Assembly: GCF_003173755.1 (NCBI RefSeq)
Contig: NZ_CP029553.1
Location: 5,956,001 to 6,020,000 of the forward strand
Length of the DNA: 64,000 nt
Source of the DNA: Methylobacterium terrae
Lineage (GTDB): Bacteria > Pseudomonadota > Alphaproteobacteria > Rhizobiales > Beijerinckiaceae
Direction: 5' to 3'
This document shows positions 51,314-62,100 of this stretch, one piece after another. Made by a program: the position numbers and the translations under genes. Numbering within the stretch: position 1 is the first letter of the stretch; the number at the start of each line of letters is the position of its first letter. Below the pieces are notes generated by a model. The model had not been told where the DNA came from. It saw only the letters and a program-made list of their open reading frames with translations, and did no database searches.

Positions 51314-53344
51314 CTACCCCGCCTTGCGCACCGGCTGGCGCGCCAGCACCGCGTCGGCGGCGCGGCCTGTCAGCTCCGCGCGATGGTCGAAGCGGGTGGT
51401 GAAGGTGCCGACGCCCGCGGTGGCCGAGCGCAATTCGACGATCAGGTCGGTCATCTCGGCCTCGGGGATCAGCGCGTCGACCACGTCCCAGCCGGACCAG
51501 CCGGGGCGGGCATCGAAGCCGAGGATCTGGCCGCGGCGGGCGGTGACGAGGCCGGTGGCCTTCGCGGTGGCGCCGCTCGGCACCGCCATCGACACCGCCA
51601 GGATCGGCTCCAGCAGCACCGGCCCGGCCTTGGCGAGCGCGTCCTCCAGCGCCAGGCGCGTCGCGGCCTGGAAGGCGGCGTCCGAGGAATCGACCGCGTG
51701 GGCGGCGCCGTCCTTGAGCGTCACGGCGATGTCGACGACGGGGAAGCCGAGCGGCCCCTTGGCGGTGAAGGCCCGGGCGCCGGCCTCGACGGAGGCGATG
51801 TACTGGCGCGGCACCGCGCCGCCCACCACCTCGTCCTCGAACGAGAAGCCCTCGCCCCGCTTCAGCGGCCGCACCGCCAGGGCGACGTCGGCGAACTGGC
51901 CATGGCCGCCGGTCTGCTTCTTGTGCCGCGCCCGCGCCTCGGCGGGTCCCCGGACCGTCTCGCGGTAGGCGACCCGCGCCCGCTCGGTCTCGACCCCGAT
52001 GCCGAAGCGCGAGGCCAGCCGCTCGACCGCGACCCGCAGGTGCATCTCGCCCTGGCCCGACAGGCGCAGGTCGCCGAGCTCGGCGCGGTGCTCGACGATC
52101 AGCGCCGGGTCCTCCTCGGCGAGCTTCGTCAGGGCGGCCGAGAGGCGGACGTCGTCCTTGCGGTCGCGCACCCGCAAAGCCAGGGCGTGGACGGGCTCGG
52201 GCGCCGGCAGGTCCACGAGGGCGCCGGGCGCCTCGGGGCCGGTCGTCAGGGTCTCGCCGGTGGCGACGGGATCAAGCTTGGCGAGGCCCGCGACCTCGCC
52301 CGCCCGCAATTCCGGGAGCCGGCTGCCGGCCGCCCCCGCGAGCTGGGTCAGCGCCGCCACCCGGGCGGTGCCGCCGCCCGCGCCCGTCACCCCCTCGCCC
52401 TCGCGGACGACGCCGCGCAGCACCCGGCCGACCGAGAGCTTGCCGCCGAAGCCGGTATGCAGGGTCTTCATCACCTGGACCAGCGGCGCCCCCTCCTCGG
52501 CGACGCCGAGGCGCCCTCGCGTCTCGGGCAGGCCCGGCGCCTCGTGACGGAGCGCCTTCAGCAGGCGGGTGATGCCGTGGCCGTGCTCGGCCGAGCCGAA
52601 CAGCACCGAGACGACCTGGCCCCGGCGCAGCTCGTCGGCGAGATCGGCGAAGACCCGGTCGGCCTGCGGCTCGACCTCGGCGATCAGATCCTCCATCAGC
52701 GCGTCGTCGTGGTCGGCCAGGCGCTCCAGCATCGTGTAGCGCTCGGCCTTCTCCCGCGGCAGCTCGCCGTCGGGCAGGGCCACCACCTCGCTCTGCGCCT
52801 GCTCGCGCCAGATGAAGGCGCGCTCGAGCGCGAGATCGATGAAGCCGACCGCCGCCTCGCCCTCGATCAAGGGGATCTGGCGCATCAGCAGCGGCACCCG
52901 CGAGGCGGGCTGGAGCAGCGCCAGCGCGTCGCGCAAGCTACCCGCCGCGGTCTCGGCCTTGTTGATGAAGAGGAGGCGCGGGATGCCGGCGGCCTCGAGC
53001 GTGCGCAGGGTCAGTTCCAGGGCCGGCCGCTTGCGCTCGTCGGCTTCGCAGACCACGATCGCGGCGTCGCACGCCGGCAGCACCGCCGCGAGGTCGTGGC
53101 CGAACTCGATCGAGCCCGGGCAATCGACGAAGGTGAAGGCCTCGCCGAGGAAGCGCGCGGTGGCGAAGGCCGGCTCGACGCTCATGCCGTGGGCCCGTGC
53201 CTCGGGCGAGGTGTCGCCGACCCTGGCACCGGCGCGCCCGGGCCGGTCGATCGCGCCGGTGCGATGGAGGATGGCCTCGAGCAGGGCGGTCTTGCCGCTC
53301 TGGAACGGACCGACGATCGCGATGCACCTGTGCTGCGCAGCCAC
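51314..53344 (-). CDS. Elongation factor G-like GTPase (EF-G homologue without catalytic His)
   Basis: Translation-factor-type GTPase of 676 aa with all EF-G domains: G domain (1 to about 255), domain II, III (GEMHLRVAVERL), IV (SVEAGARAF) and V (PEAEMTDLIVELRSATAGVGTF). G-domain motifs deviate: P-loop GPFQSGKT, switch I HGMSV where EF-G has RGITI, G3 DCPGSIEFGHD where EF-G has DTPGHVDF, and G4 NKAE instead of NKxD. The His that triggers GTP hydrolysis is thus replaced by Ser. Such paralogues occur in alphaproteobacteria, and their role is not settled (ribosome recycling, stress or a non-translational task). Start is a GTG at 53344. The true fusA is presumably elsewhere. Confidence 0.9.
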   Translation of the reverse strand: MAAQHRCIAIVGPFQSGKTALLEAILHRTGAIDRPGRAGARVGDTSPEARAHGMSVEPAFATARFLGEAFTFVDCPGSIEFGHDLAAVLPACDAAIVVCEADERKRPALELTLRTLEAAGIPRLLFINKAETAAGSLRDALALLQPASRVPLLMRQIPLIEGEAAVGFIDLALERAFIWREQAQSEVVALPDGELPREKAERYTMLERLADHDDALMEDLIAEVEPQADRVFADLADELRRGQVVSVLFGSAEHGHGITRLLKALRHEAPGLPETRGRLGVAEEGAPLVQVMKTLHTGFGGKLSVGRVLRGVVREGEGVTGAGGGTARVAALTQLAGAAGSRLPELRAGEVAGLAKLDPVATGETLTTGPEAPGALVDLPAPEPVHALALRVRDRKDDVRLSAALTKLAEEDPALIVEHRAELGDLRLSGQGEMHLRVAVERLASRFGIGVETERARVAYRETVRGPAEARARHKKQTGGHGQFADVALAVRPLKRGEGFSFEDEVVGGAVPRQYIASVEAGARAFTAKGPLGFPVVDIAVTLKDGAAHAVDSSDAAFQAATRLALEDALAKAGPVLLEPILAVSMAVPSGATAKATGLVTARRGQILGFDARPGWSGWDVVDALIPEAEMTDLIVELRSATAGVGTFTTRFDHRAELTGRAADAVLARQPVRKAG

Positions 53345-53490
53345 GTGACGTCTCCACCTTGGTCTTTGTTGACAGGAAGTTAAGCACCGGGCCGGGGCGC
53401 GGTCCAGGCGGCAGGTGTGCAGGCGCGAAGAGGGGCCGATATACGGTGGAGACGCCGGTACGGCGCGGCCGAGGGACTGAGGACACCGTG

Positions 53491-54330
53491 ATGCCCGAGA
53501 TTGACATCGACCACCTGCGCGGCTGGATCGGCCGGACCCGGGAGGTCGAGGACTTCGTGACGCCGCGCCTCGTGGCCGAGTACCGGGCGACGCTGGCGCC
53601 CCACCTCGCCCCGGTGGCCGACGGCGAGGCCCCGCTGGCGCTCCACTGGTGCCTCGCCCCCGAGACGCCGGCCGCCGACGCGCTCGGGCCCGACGGGCAC
53701 GCGGCGAAGGGCGGGTTCCTGCCGCCGGTGCCGCTGCCGCGGCGGATGTGGGCCGGCGGCGAGGTCGAGACCCTGGCCCCCTTGCGCGTCGGCGACCGGG
53801 TCGTGCGGCGCGAGACGGTCTCGGACGTCCAGGTGAAGCGGGGCCGCACCGGCACGCTGTGCTTCGTCACCGTGCGGCACGAGTACCTGACCGAGCGGGG
53901 CCCGGCGATCCGCGACCGGCAGGACATCGTCTACCGCGAGGCGAGCCGGCCGGGCGACGCCGCGCCGGCGGCAAAGCCCGCCCCGGCGGAGGACGAAGCG
54001 GCCTGGTCGGTCGAGGCCAATTCCGTGCTGCTGTTCCGCTACTCGGCCATGACCTTCAACGGCCACCGCTTCCACTACGATCACCCCTATGCCACGCAGG
54101 TCGAGGGCTATCCCGGCCTGGTGGTGCACGGGCCGATGCAGGCGAGCCTGCTCCTCAACCTCGCGGCCGCGCGCCTCGGCCGGGTGCCGGCCCGGTTCCG
54201 CTACCGCGGCGTCGCGCCGATGATCGCGGGCGCACGCTTCGCGGTGGCGGGACGGCGGGAGGGCGAGGGCTTTCGCGGCTGGACGGCCTGCAACGGCCAA
54301 GTCCACATGGAGGCGGAATCCGGGGGTTAG
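53491..54330 (+). CDS. MaoC/FAS1-type acyl-CoA hydratase
   Basis: A 279-aa double hot-dog protein. The N-terminal half is a FAS1_DH-like fold with LPPVPLPRRMWAGGEVE and VGDRVVRRETVSDVQVK. The C-terminal half has the MaoC-like hydratase motif with catalytic Asp/His region RYSAMTFNGHRFHYDHPYA and GLVVHGPMQA. Close families are mesaconyl-C4-CoA and itaconyl-CoA hydratases. Methylobacterium uses mesaconyl-CoA in the ethylmalonyl-CoA pathway, but this short form is not necessarily that enzyme. Start at ATG 53491, just after a GTG at 53488. The TRAP binding-protein gene follows at 75 bases. Confidence 0.82.
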   Translation: MPEIDIDHLRGWIGRTREVEDFVTPRLVAEYRATLAPHLAPVADGEAPLALHWCLAPETPAADALGPDGHAAKGGFLPPVPLPRRMWAGGEVETLAPLRVGDRVVRRETVSDVQVKRGRTGTLCFVTVRHEYLTERGPAIRDRQDIVYREASRPGDAAPAAKPAPAEDEAAWSVEANSVLLFRYSAMTFNGHRFHYDHPYATQVEGYPGLVVHGPMQASLLLNLAAARLGRVPARFRYRGVAPMIAGARFAVAGRREGEGFRGWTACNGQVHMEAESGG

Positions 54331-54405
54331 GCGATCGGCGCATTGCGCCGGCGGGCCCGAACTGTCAGCCTCGCGGCCAAACCAGAACGAGGACGAGGAA
54401 ACGCC

Positions 54406-55413
54406 ATGCTGACTCTGACCCGCCGCGCCCTCGCGGCCGGCACTGCCCTGATGCTCCTGTCGGGGGCGGCGCTGGCGCAGGCGCCGATCGTGATCAAGTT
54501 CAGCCACGTGGTCGCGCCGGACACCCCGAAGGGCCGCGGCGCCGACAAGTTCAAGGAACTGGCCGAGAAGTACACGAACGGCAAGGTGAAGGTGGAGGTC
54601 TACCCGAACTCGCAGCTGTTCAAGGACAAGGAGGAGGTCGAGGCGCTCCAGCTCGGCGCGGTGCAGATGCTGGCGCCCTCGCTGGCGAAGTTCGGGCCGC
54701 TCGGCGCCAAGGAGTTCGAGGTCTTCGACCTGCCCTACATCCTGCCCGACAAGGCGGCCCTGCGGCGGGTCACCGACGGCGCGCTCGGCAAGCGCCTGTT
54801 CGACAAGCTGCAGTCGAAGGGCATCACCGGGCTGGCCTACTGGGACAACGGCTTCAAGGTGATGAGCGCCAACAAGCCGCTGCGGATGCCGGCCGACTTC
54901 CGCGGCCAGAAGATGCGGATCCAGTCCTCGAAGGTGCTGGAGGCGCAGTTCCGGGCGCTCGGCGCGATCCCGCAGGTGATGGCCTTCTCGGAGGTCTACC
55001 AGGGCATGCAGACCGGCGTGGTCGACGGCTCGGAGAATACGCCCTCGAACATGTTCACCCAGAAGCACCACGAGGTGCAGAAATACATCACGCTCTCCGA
55101 TCACGGCTATATCGGCTACGCGGTGATCACCAACAAGAAGTTCTGGGACGGCCTGCCGCCCGAGGTGCGGACCGAGCTCGACAAGGCGATGAAGGAGGCG
55201 ACCGTCTACGCCAACCAGGTCGCCGACAAGGACAACGCCGACGCCCTCGACGAGATGAAGAAGTCCGGAAAGACCACCTTCATCGAGCTGACCCCCGACG
55301 AGAAGGCGGCCTGGAAGGCGGCACTCGAGCCGGTCACCGCCGACATGGCGAAGCGCGTCGGCAAGGACGTGATCGAGGAGTTCCAGAAGGAAGCGAAGGG
55401 CGGGACGCAGTAA
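54406..55413 (+). CDS. TRAP transporter solute-binding protein (DctP family)
   Basis: Periplasmic receptor of 335 aa for carboxylic acids. Signal peptide to about residue 25 (ALMLLSGAALAQA). Typical DctP features: IKFSHVVAPDTPKGRGAD, VEVYPNSQLFKDKEEVEALQLG, the ligand-binding Arg region RGQKMRIQSSKV and the MQTGVVDGSENTPSNM loop. No dctQ or dctM membrane genes are beside it, so it must pair with a TRAP permease elsewhere. Start at ATG 54406. It follows the MaoC gene in the same direction, suggesting a carboxylate or acyl-CoA catabolic theme. Confidence 0.93.
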   Translation: MLTLTRRALAAGTALMLLSGAALAQAPIVIKFSHVVAPDTPKGRGADKFKELAEKYTNGKVKVEVYPNSQLFKDKEEVEALQLGAVQMLAPSLAKFGPLGAKEFEVFDLPYILPDKAALRRVTDGALGKRLFDKLQSKGITGLAYWDNGFKVMSANKPLRMPADFRGQKMRIQSSKVLEAQFRALGAIPQVMAFSEVYQGMQTGVVDGSENTPSNMFTQKHHEVQKYITLSDHGYIGYAVITNKKFWDGLPPEVRTELDKAMKEATVYANQVADKDNADALDEMKKSGKTTFIELTPDEKAAWKAALEPVTADMAKRVGKDVIEEFQKEAKGGTQ

Positions 55414-55611
55414 GGGCGGGCCGGATTCGCCGCTCGGTTTTCGATATTCCGTGTCATCCCGGGGTTCGGCGCAGCCGGAGAGCCCGGGGTGGCCTATCGA
55501 ATATTTATTCTATTCGACATGACGACGAATCCGATGCGGTCGATCCGCTCGCTTCGTGTGCCGCACCGGAGCCGGCACTCTCCGCGTCCTCCCGAGGCTC
55601 GTCGAAGGCGA

Positions 55612-55704
55612 GAGCCCGGAATCCAGAACCGCAAGTCGTGCAGGGCGATGCGGAGCGCGGCCCGCTCATGTCTGAACCACCTGTGATTTCTGGATTCCGG
55701 GCTC
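55612..55704. repeat. Inverted repeat in the gap after the TRAP gene
   Basis: GAGCCCGGAATCCAGAA (55612-55628) and TTCTGGATTCCGGGCTC (55688-55704) are perfect 17-base arms around 59 bases. It is a dispersed-type intergenic palindrome; the flanking 55450-55500 carries similar CCCGGGGTTCGG fragments. Confidence 0.75.
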
Positions 55705-55899
55705 CGCTTTCGCGGCCCGGAAACGACCGGGGGTGTCAGGCTCGTCGCGACGATCCGGCGGCGGCGTGCCTTGCCCGTGCCTCTCCGCGGACGTGACGCC
55801 TGGGAAACGAGCCGGCCGGGCTTCTTTCCGCGAACGAGCGACGTCTACGACCGCGCGCCCGAGAGCGGCTCCGGCAGCCCGCCGTCAACCTTCACAGCG

Positions 55900-55917
55900 C
55901 TGTCGCAAAACGCCCAT
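55900..55917 (+). promoter_or_regulatory. Possible Pho box
   Basis: CTGTCGCAAAACGCCCAT agrees with the PhoB consensus CTGTCATAWAWCTGTCAY at about 13 of 18 positions; the first half is good, the second weak. Location about 200 bases upstream of a secreted nuclease/5'-nucleotidase gene makes phosphate control plausible. Confidence 0.25.
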
Positions 55918-56114
55918 ACAGAGCGAACACAGTTCGAAACATGCTGTAACAAGGCAGCCTCGCCCTCCCGGTTAGACACGCCGAACGATCGCGGGCGAGC
56001 TCCCCGCCGCTGCGCGCCCTCCTCTCCCTGCAAGACCTAACAGCTTCGCGCTGAAGGGTGGCGCCGCGCCCGGTTGCCGCCGCCGTTCCCGCGCGCCCGG
56101 AGACACTGGAAGCC

Positions 56115-59100
56115 ATGGCCACGACGCTCGTCAACGGCACCGCGATCTTCGATGCGGCGCCCTCGCTCCAGGGCCTGTCCGGCGCCACCGCCACGACGCC
56201 GCCGTCCGCGACGAACGCGCTCCGGCTCGTGCGGCTCGGCGCCTACGCCACCACCAACGACGCCGCCACGGCGATCGCGCCGAACGCCGAGGTCGTGGCC
56301 TACGATTCCTCGACGAGCCGGCTCTACGTCCAGAACACCAACGAGAACCGGATCGAGATCGTCGCCCTCGACGCCGCCGGCGGCTTGCGCAAGACCGGCG
56401 AGATCCTGCTGTCGGGTCTCGAGCAGTACGGCTCGGTCAACTCCGTCGCGGTCTTCAACGGCCTCGTGGCGGTGGCCTACGCCAACGCCACCGGGGACGC
56501 GCCCGGCCGCGTCGCGCTGTTCAACGCCGACGGCGCGCTCCAGCGCTCGCTCGCCGTCGGGGTCGGCCCCGACCAGATCGTCTTCACCCGCGACGGCGGC
56601 CGCCTCCTCGTCGCCAACGAGGGCGAGCAGGCGAGCGCCGGGAGCAACCCGCTCGGCAGCGTCTCGATCATCGACGTCTCGGGCGGGGCCGCCACGGCCT
56701 CGCTCGCCACGACCGTCGGGTTCACGGGCCTGAACGGCGCCGAGGCGACCTTGCGCGCCCAGGGGCTGGCGATCACGCCGGGCAACGCGGCCGCCGCCGA
56801 CATCGAGCCCGAATACATCGCGATCTCGCCCGACAACCGCTTCGCCTACGTCACCCTGCAGGAGGTGAACGGCGTCGCGGTGATCGACCTGGCCAACCCG
56901 GGCACGGCGCCGATCGCGATCCAGCCGCTCGGCGCGGTCAACCACGCGCTGCCCGGCAACGAGTTCGACGCCTCCGACCGCGACGGTCCAGGCGGCACCG
57001 CCTCGATCCGGATCGCCACGACCCCGGCGAACGCCCCGATCTACGGCCTGCTCCAGCCCGAGAGCATCGCCTCCTTCACCACCGGCGGCGCGACCTACTT
57101 CGTGACCGCCAACGAGGGCGACCAGCGGGTCATCGGCGGCGCCGACGACGCGAACGACGTCGCCCGCCTGAGCACGATCGCCAACAGCCGCCTGACGCCG
57201 GAGCTGCAGGCGCTCAAGGCCGACCCGGCCTATGCCCGCCTCAACGTGCTGCTGCGCACCGGCGACACCAACGGCGACGGGGTGATCGACCAGCTCAACA
57301 CGCTGGGCGGCCGCGGCATCTCGATCTTCCGCCAGAACCCGGACGGGACCATCACCAAGGTGCGGGAGACCGGCGGGGAATTCGAAAAGATCTTCGCCCA
57401 GATCGCGCCGGAGCGGTTCAACAACGACCAGACCGTCGCCAACACGCCGGACGACCGCTCCGACAACAAGGGCCCGGAGCCCGAGGGCATCACCGTCGGC
57501 ACGGTCAACGGCCGGATCTACGCCTTCGTCGGCCTGGAGCGCCAGAGCGGCATCCTCGTCTACGACGTGACCGACCCGGCGAACGCCGCTTACGTCTCCT
57601 ACATGCCGCCCCTCGCCGGCTCTCCCGCCGATCTCGGCCCGGAGGTGCTGACCTTCATCGCCGCCGACCGCAACCCGACCGGCACGAACCTGGTGGTTTC
57701 GGCGAACGAAGTGGCGAATGGCGGCGCGACCCTCTACGCCGCGCTGCCGCAGGGCGCGACGCAGGAGATCTCCTTCGCGCCCGGTTCGCTCAGCGTGAGC
57801 CAGGCCGAGGGCAACGGCGGCACGACGACTTTCAGCTTCACGGTCCAGCGCTCGAACGGCACGCTCGGCGCCGTCGCCTTCACGGCCGAGCTCACCGGCA
57901 CCGGCACGAACCCGGCGAATGCCGCCGACTTCCCCGGGAGCCCTGCCCTGCCGCTCACGCTCGCCGGCACCATCCCGGCGGGCGCCGCCTCGGCGGTGGT
58001 CAGCGTCACGGTGCAGGGCGACGCAGTGCCGGAGCAGAACGAGACCTTCGCGCTCAAGCTCCTCGGCGCGACCTCGAACCAGACCGGCATCACCGCGACG
58101 TTGAGCGCCGGCAACGCCACCGCCACCGGCACCATCGTCAACGACGACGTCACCCTGATCTCGGCGGTGCAGGGCGCCGGCAGCGCGAGCCCCCTCGTCG
58201 GCCGGACCGTCACGGTCGAGGCGATCGTGGTCGGCGACTTCCAGAACGGCGACGCGGACGGAAAGCGCAGCATCGGCGGCTTCTACCTCCAGGAGGAGAA
58301 GGCCGACCGGGATGCCGACCCGCTGACCTCGGAAGGGCTGTTCGTCTACGAGGGCACCGGCAACCGCCTCGTCGACGTCGCCGAGGGCGACCGGGTCCGG
58401 GTCACCGGCACGGTCACCGAGTTCAACGGCGAGACGCAGCTCACGGTCAGCGCCGCCGCCGGCATCCAGGTCGTCCAGGCCGGCGCGCTCTCGGCCGCCG
58501 AGGTGAAGGCGCAGGCCGTCGACGTCACCCTCCCGGCCGCCGGCACCGTCGGCACCGGCACGACGGCGCAACCGGACCTCGAGCGCTACGAGGGCATGCT
58601 GGTCCGCTTCCCGCAGACGCTGTCGATCTCCGAGCAGTTCAACCTCGACCGCTTCAACGAGATCCGCCTCGCGGCGGGCGGGCGCCCCGAGACCTTCACC
58701 AACGAATTCGAGCCGAACGCGGCCAATTACGCCGCCTACCTCGCCCGGACCGCCGCGCGCTCGATCACCTACGACGACGGGTCGAGCGCCCAGAACTTGC
58801 CGATCGAGACCCTCGACGGGTTCGGCCCGACCTACTCGACCGCCACGGCGCCCCGGATGGGCGACACCGTGACCGGGCTCACCGGCACGCTCGGCTACGG
58901 CCCGACCAACGCCTTCCGGGTGCGGGCGATCGACGACGGCGACAACAGCTTCGCCAAGGCCAATCCGCGTCCCGGCGCGCCCGACGCGGTCGGCGGCACG
59001 CTGAAGGTCGGCAGCCTCAACGTCCTCAACTACTTCACGACGCTCAACGCCTCGTCGGGCTCGCTCACCGCGATCGGCCAGGCGCCGCGGGGCGCCAACA

Positions 59101-62100
59101 CGAGCGAGGAACTGGCGCGCCAGACCGAGAAGCTCGTGACCACGCTGATCGGCACCGGGGCCGACGTGCTCGGCCTGACCGAGCTCGAGAACCAGTTCCA
59201 GCCCGGCAACCCGGGCAACGCGCTGGAGTACCTCGTCGGCCAGCTCAACGCCCGTGCGGGCGCCGGCACCTACGCCTACGTGAACCCGGGCAGCCAGCTC
59301 GACCGGGGCCAGTTCCTCGGCGGCGACGCCATCGCGGTCGGCTTCATCTACAAGCCCAGCAAGGTCACCGTCGCGCTCAACACCACGATCGAGGCGCTCG
59401 ACGATTCGGACGTGGCGCGCCTCGATCCGTCGCTCCTGCAGCAGAGCACGATCGGCCACGTCTTCAACGGGGCGAATACCAGCCGCGCGTCCCTTGCGGT
59501 GACCTTCCGGGAGAACGCCACGGGCGAGGATTTCACGGCCGTCGTCAACCACCTGAAGTCGAAGAGCGGCACCGGCACCGGGGCGGACGCCGACCAGGGC
59601 GACGGCCAGGGCGCCTGGCAGCAGCAGCGCGAACTCGCCGCGCAGGCGCTCACCCGGTGGGTGGCGACGAAGCCGACCGGCACGCGGGACAGCGACGTGA
59701 TCCTGCTCGGCGACTTCAACGCCTACCTCAAGGAGGACGCCCTCGACCTCGTCAAGGCCGGCGGCTTCACCAACCTCGCCGAGGACCGCCTCGCCGACCC
59801 GTATTCCTACGTCTTCGACGGGGCCTACGGCGCCCTCGACCACGCCTTCGCCAACGGCAGCCTCAACGGCCAGGTGACGGGCGTGACCGAGTGGCACGTC
59901 AACGCCGACGAGGCCGACGCGATCGACTACAACCTCGATTTCGGCCGCTCGCCCTCGTACTTCGACGGCCAGGTCGCGGCGCGGGAATCCGACCACGACC
60001 CGGTGCTGGTCGGCCTCAAGCTCGACCAGACCGCCCCGACCCTCGTCTCCGCCAACCCGGCCGACGACGCCACCGGAATCGCCCCGGGCGCCAGCATCTC
60101 CTTGCGCTTCAGCGAGGCGGTGAAGGCCGGCACCGGGTCGATCACCCTCACCGACGGGGCGGGCGACACCCGCACCATCGCGGTCGCCGACGCCGCCCAG
60201 GTCTCGATCCGCGGCGACACCGTGACGATCGACCCGAGCGCCGACCTCAAGGCGGGCACCGCCTACGACGTGATCGTGCCGCGGGGCGCGATCACCGACA
60301 CCGCCGGCAACGCCTTCGCGGGCCTCGCCCAGGACCAGCTCGACTTCACCACCCGGCAGGCGGCTCCGATGACCTACACGCTCCAGATCCTGCACGCCTC
60401 GGACTGGGAGGCCGGCCTGCTGGCGACCCAGCGGGCGCCGAACTTCGCGGCGATCGTCGACAAGCTCGAGGACGCGACCCCGAACTCGATCACCCTGTCC
60501 ACCGGCGACGGCTGGATCCCGAGCCCGTTCTTCATCGCCGGCGCCGACCCGCAGCTGAACGCGACCTATAACGGCGTCTACAACCAGCTCTACGGGTTGT
60601 CGGGCGCCAACGCCTACAACCGGCTCACCGCCTCGCCGGGCCGGGCCGACATCACGATCCAGAACATCATCGGCGTCCAGGCCGCGGTGTTCGGCAACCA
60701 CGAGTTCGACTCAGGCCCCACCGAGGTCGCCAACATCGTCGGGGCCAATCTCGGTTCCGCGGCGGGTGCTTCCGACGACACCTGGGTCGGCGCGCAATTC
60801 CCCTACCTGTCGACGAACCTCAACTTCTCGCGGGAATCGGCGCTGTCGGGCCTCGTCCACCGGGACGGCGACGCCGCCACCTTCGCCCAGACCGGCCCGA
60901 CCTCGACCCAGACCGGTACCGGCGCCGACAAGATCGCGAAGTCCACGATCATCGTCGAGAACGGCGAGACGATCGCCTTCATCGGCGCCACCACCCAGCT
61001 CGAGCCGCTGCTGACCACGCTCGGCAACGTGACCCTCGACGGCTTCACCGGCCGCGACGAGATCGCGCTGCTCGCCCAGCAGATCAACGCCGAGGTCGAC
61101 CGGGTGCTGGCGGCCAATCCCGGCCTCAACAAGGTCATCGTCGGCACCCACCTGCAGCAACTCGCCAACGAGCAGGCGCTCGCTCCGCTCCTGCGCAACG
61201 TCGACGTGCTGATCGGCGGTGGCTCGCACACGCTCCTCTCCGACTCCAACGACCGGCTCCTGCCCGGCGACGTCCCGGGCGGCACCTACCCGCAATTCTT
61301 CACCAACGCCTCGGGCCAGACCCTGGCGCTGGTCAACACCGCCTCCGAGTACTCCTATGTCGGCCGCCTGACCGTCACCTTCGACGACAAGGGCAACGTG
61401 ATCCGCGACTCGGTCACCCCGCAGAACTCGGGCGCGGTCGCGGTCGACGACGCCACGGTGGCGCAGCTCTGGGGCTCGACGGCGGCCGCCTTCACGCCCG
61501 GCAGCAAGGGCTTCCTCGTCCGCGAGATGATCGAGGGCCTCGACGTCAACAACGACGGCATCCAGGAGACCGCCGGCGTCGCCGACATCATCCGCCAGCA
61601 GGACGGCAACATCCTCGGCCGCACCGGCGTCTATCTCGAGGGGCGCCGCGGCGAGGTCCGCACCGAGGAGACGAACCTCGGCGACCTCTCCGCCGACGCC
61701 AACCTCTGGTACGCCAAGCAGTACGATGCCTCCGTCGCGGTCTCGATCAAGAACGGCGGGGGCCTGCGCGACTCGATCGGCTCGTTCTCGACCGCGGGCG
61801 GCGGCACCTCCGAACTGCCCCCGGCCGCGAACCCCTCCGCCGGCAAGCAGGCCGGCGACATCTCGCAGCTCGACGTCACCAACTCGCTGCGCTTCAACAA
61901 CGCGCTCGCCGTCACCACGGTCTCGGCGCTGGAGATGAAGCGGATCCTGGAGCACGCGGTGGCGGCGACCGCCGCCGGCGCGACGCCGGGCCAGTTCCCG
62001 CAGATCGGCGGCCTGAGCTTCTCCTTCGACGCCACGAGGCAGTCCCAGACCCTCGACGCCAACGGCACCGTGACCCGCGAGGGCCAGCGGATCCTCAACG

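Larger units (their letters stand above)
55414..56114. other. Long intergenic region before the giant gene
   Basis: 701 bases with no convincing gene. It holds the inverted repeat at 55612-55704, a candidate Pho box at 55900-55917, a small dyad CGAAC-ACA-GTTCG near 55922-55934 and an AT-richer patch to about 55970 that likely contains the promoter of the nuclease/nucleotidase gene. Confidence 0.45.

Noticed and set aside
56037..60701. Very long minus-strand frame opposite the giant gene
   Set aside because: Composition is the antisense of high-GC codons (Arg/Gly/Val rich), with no domains; typical shadow of a real gene.
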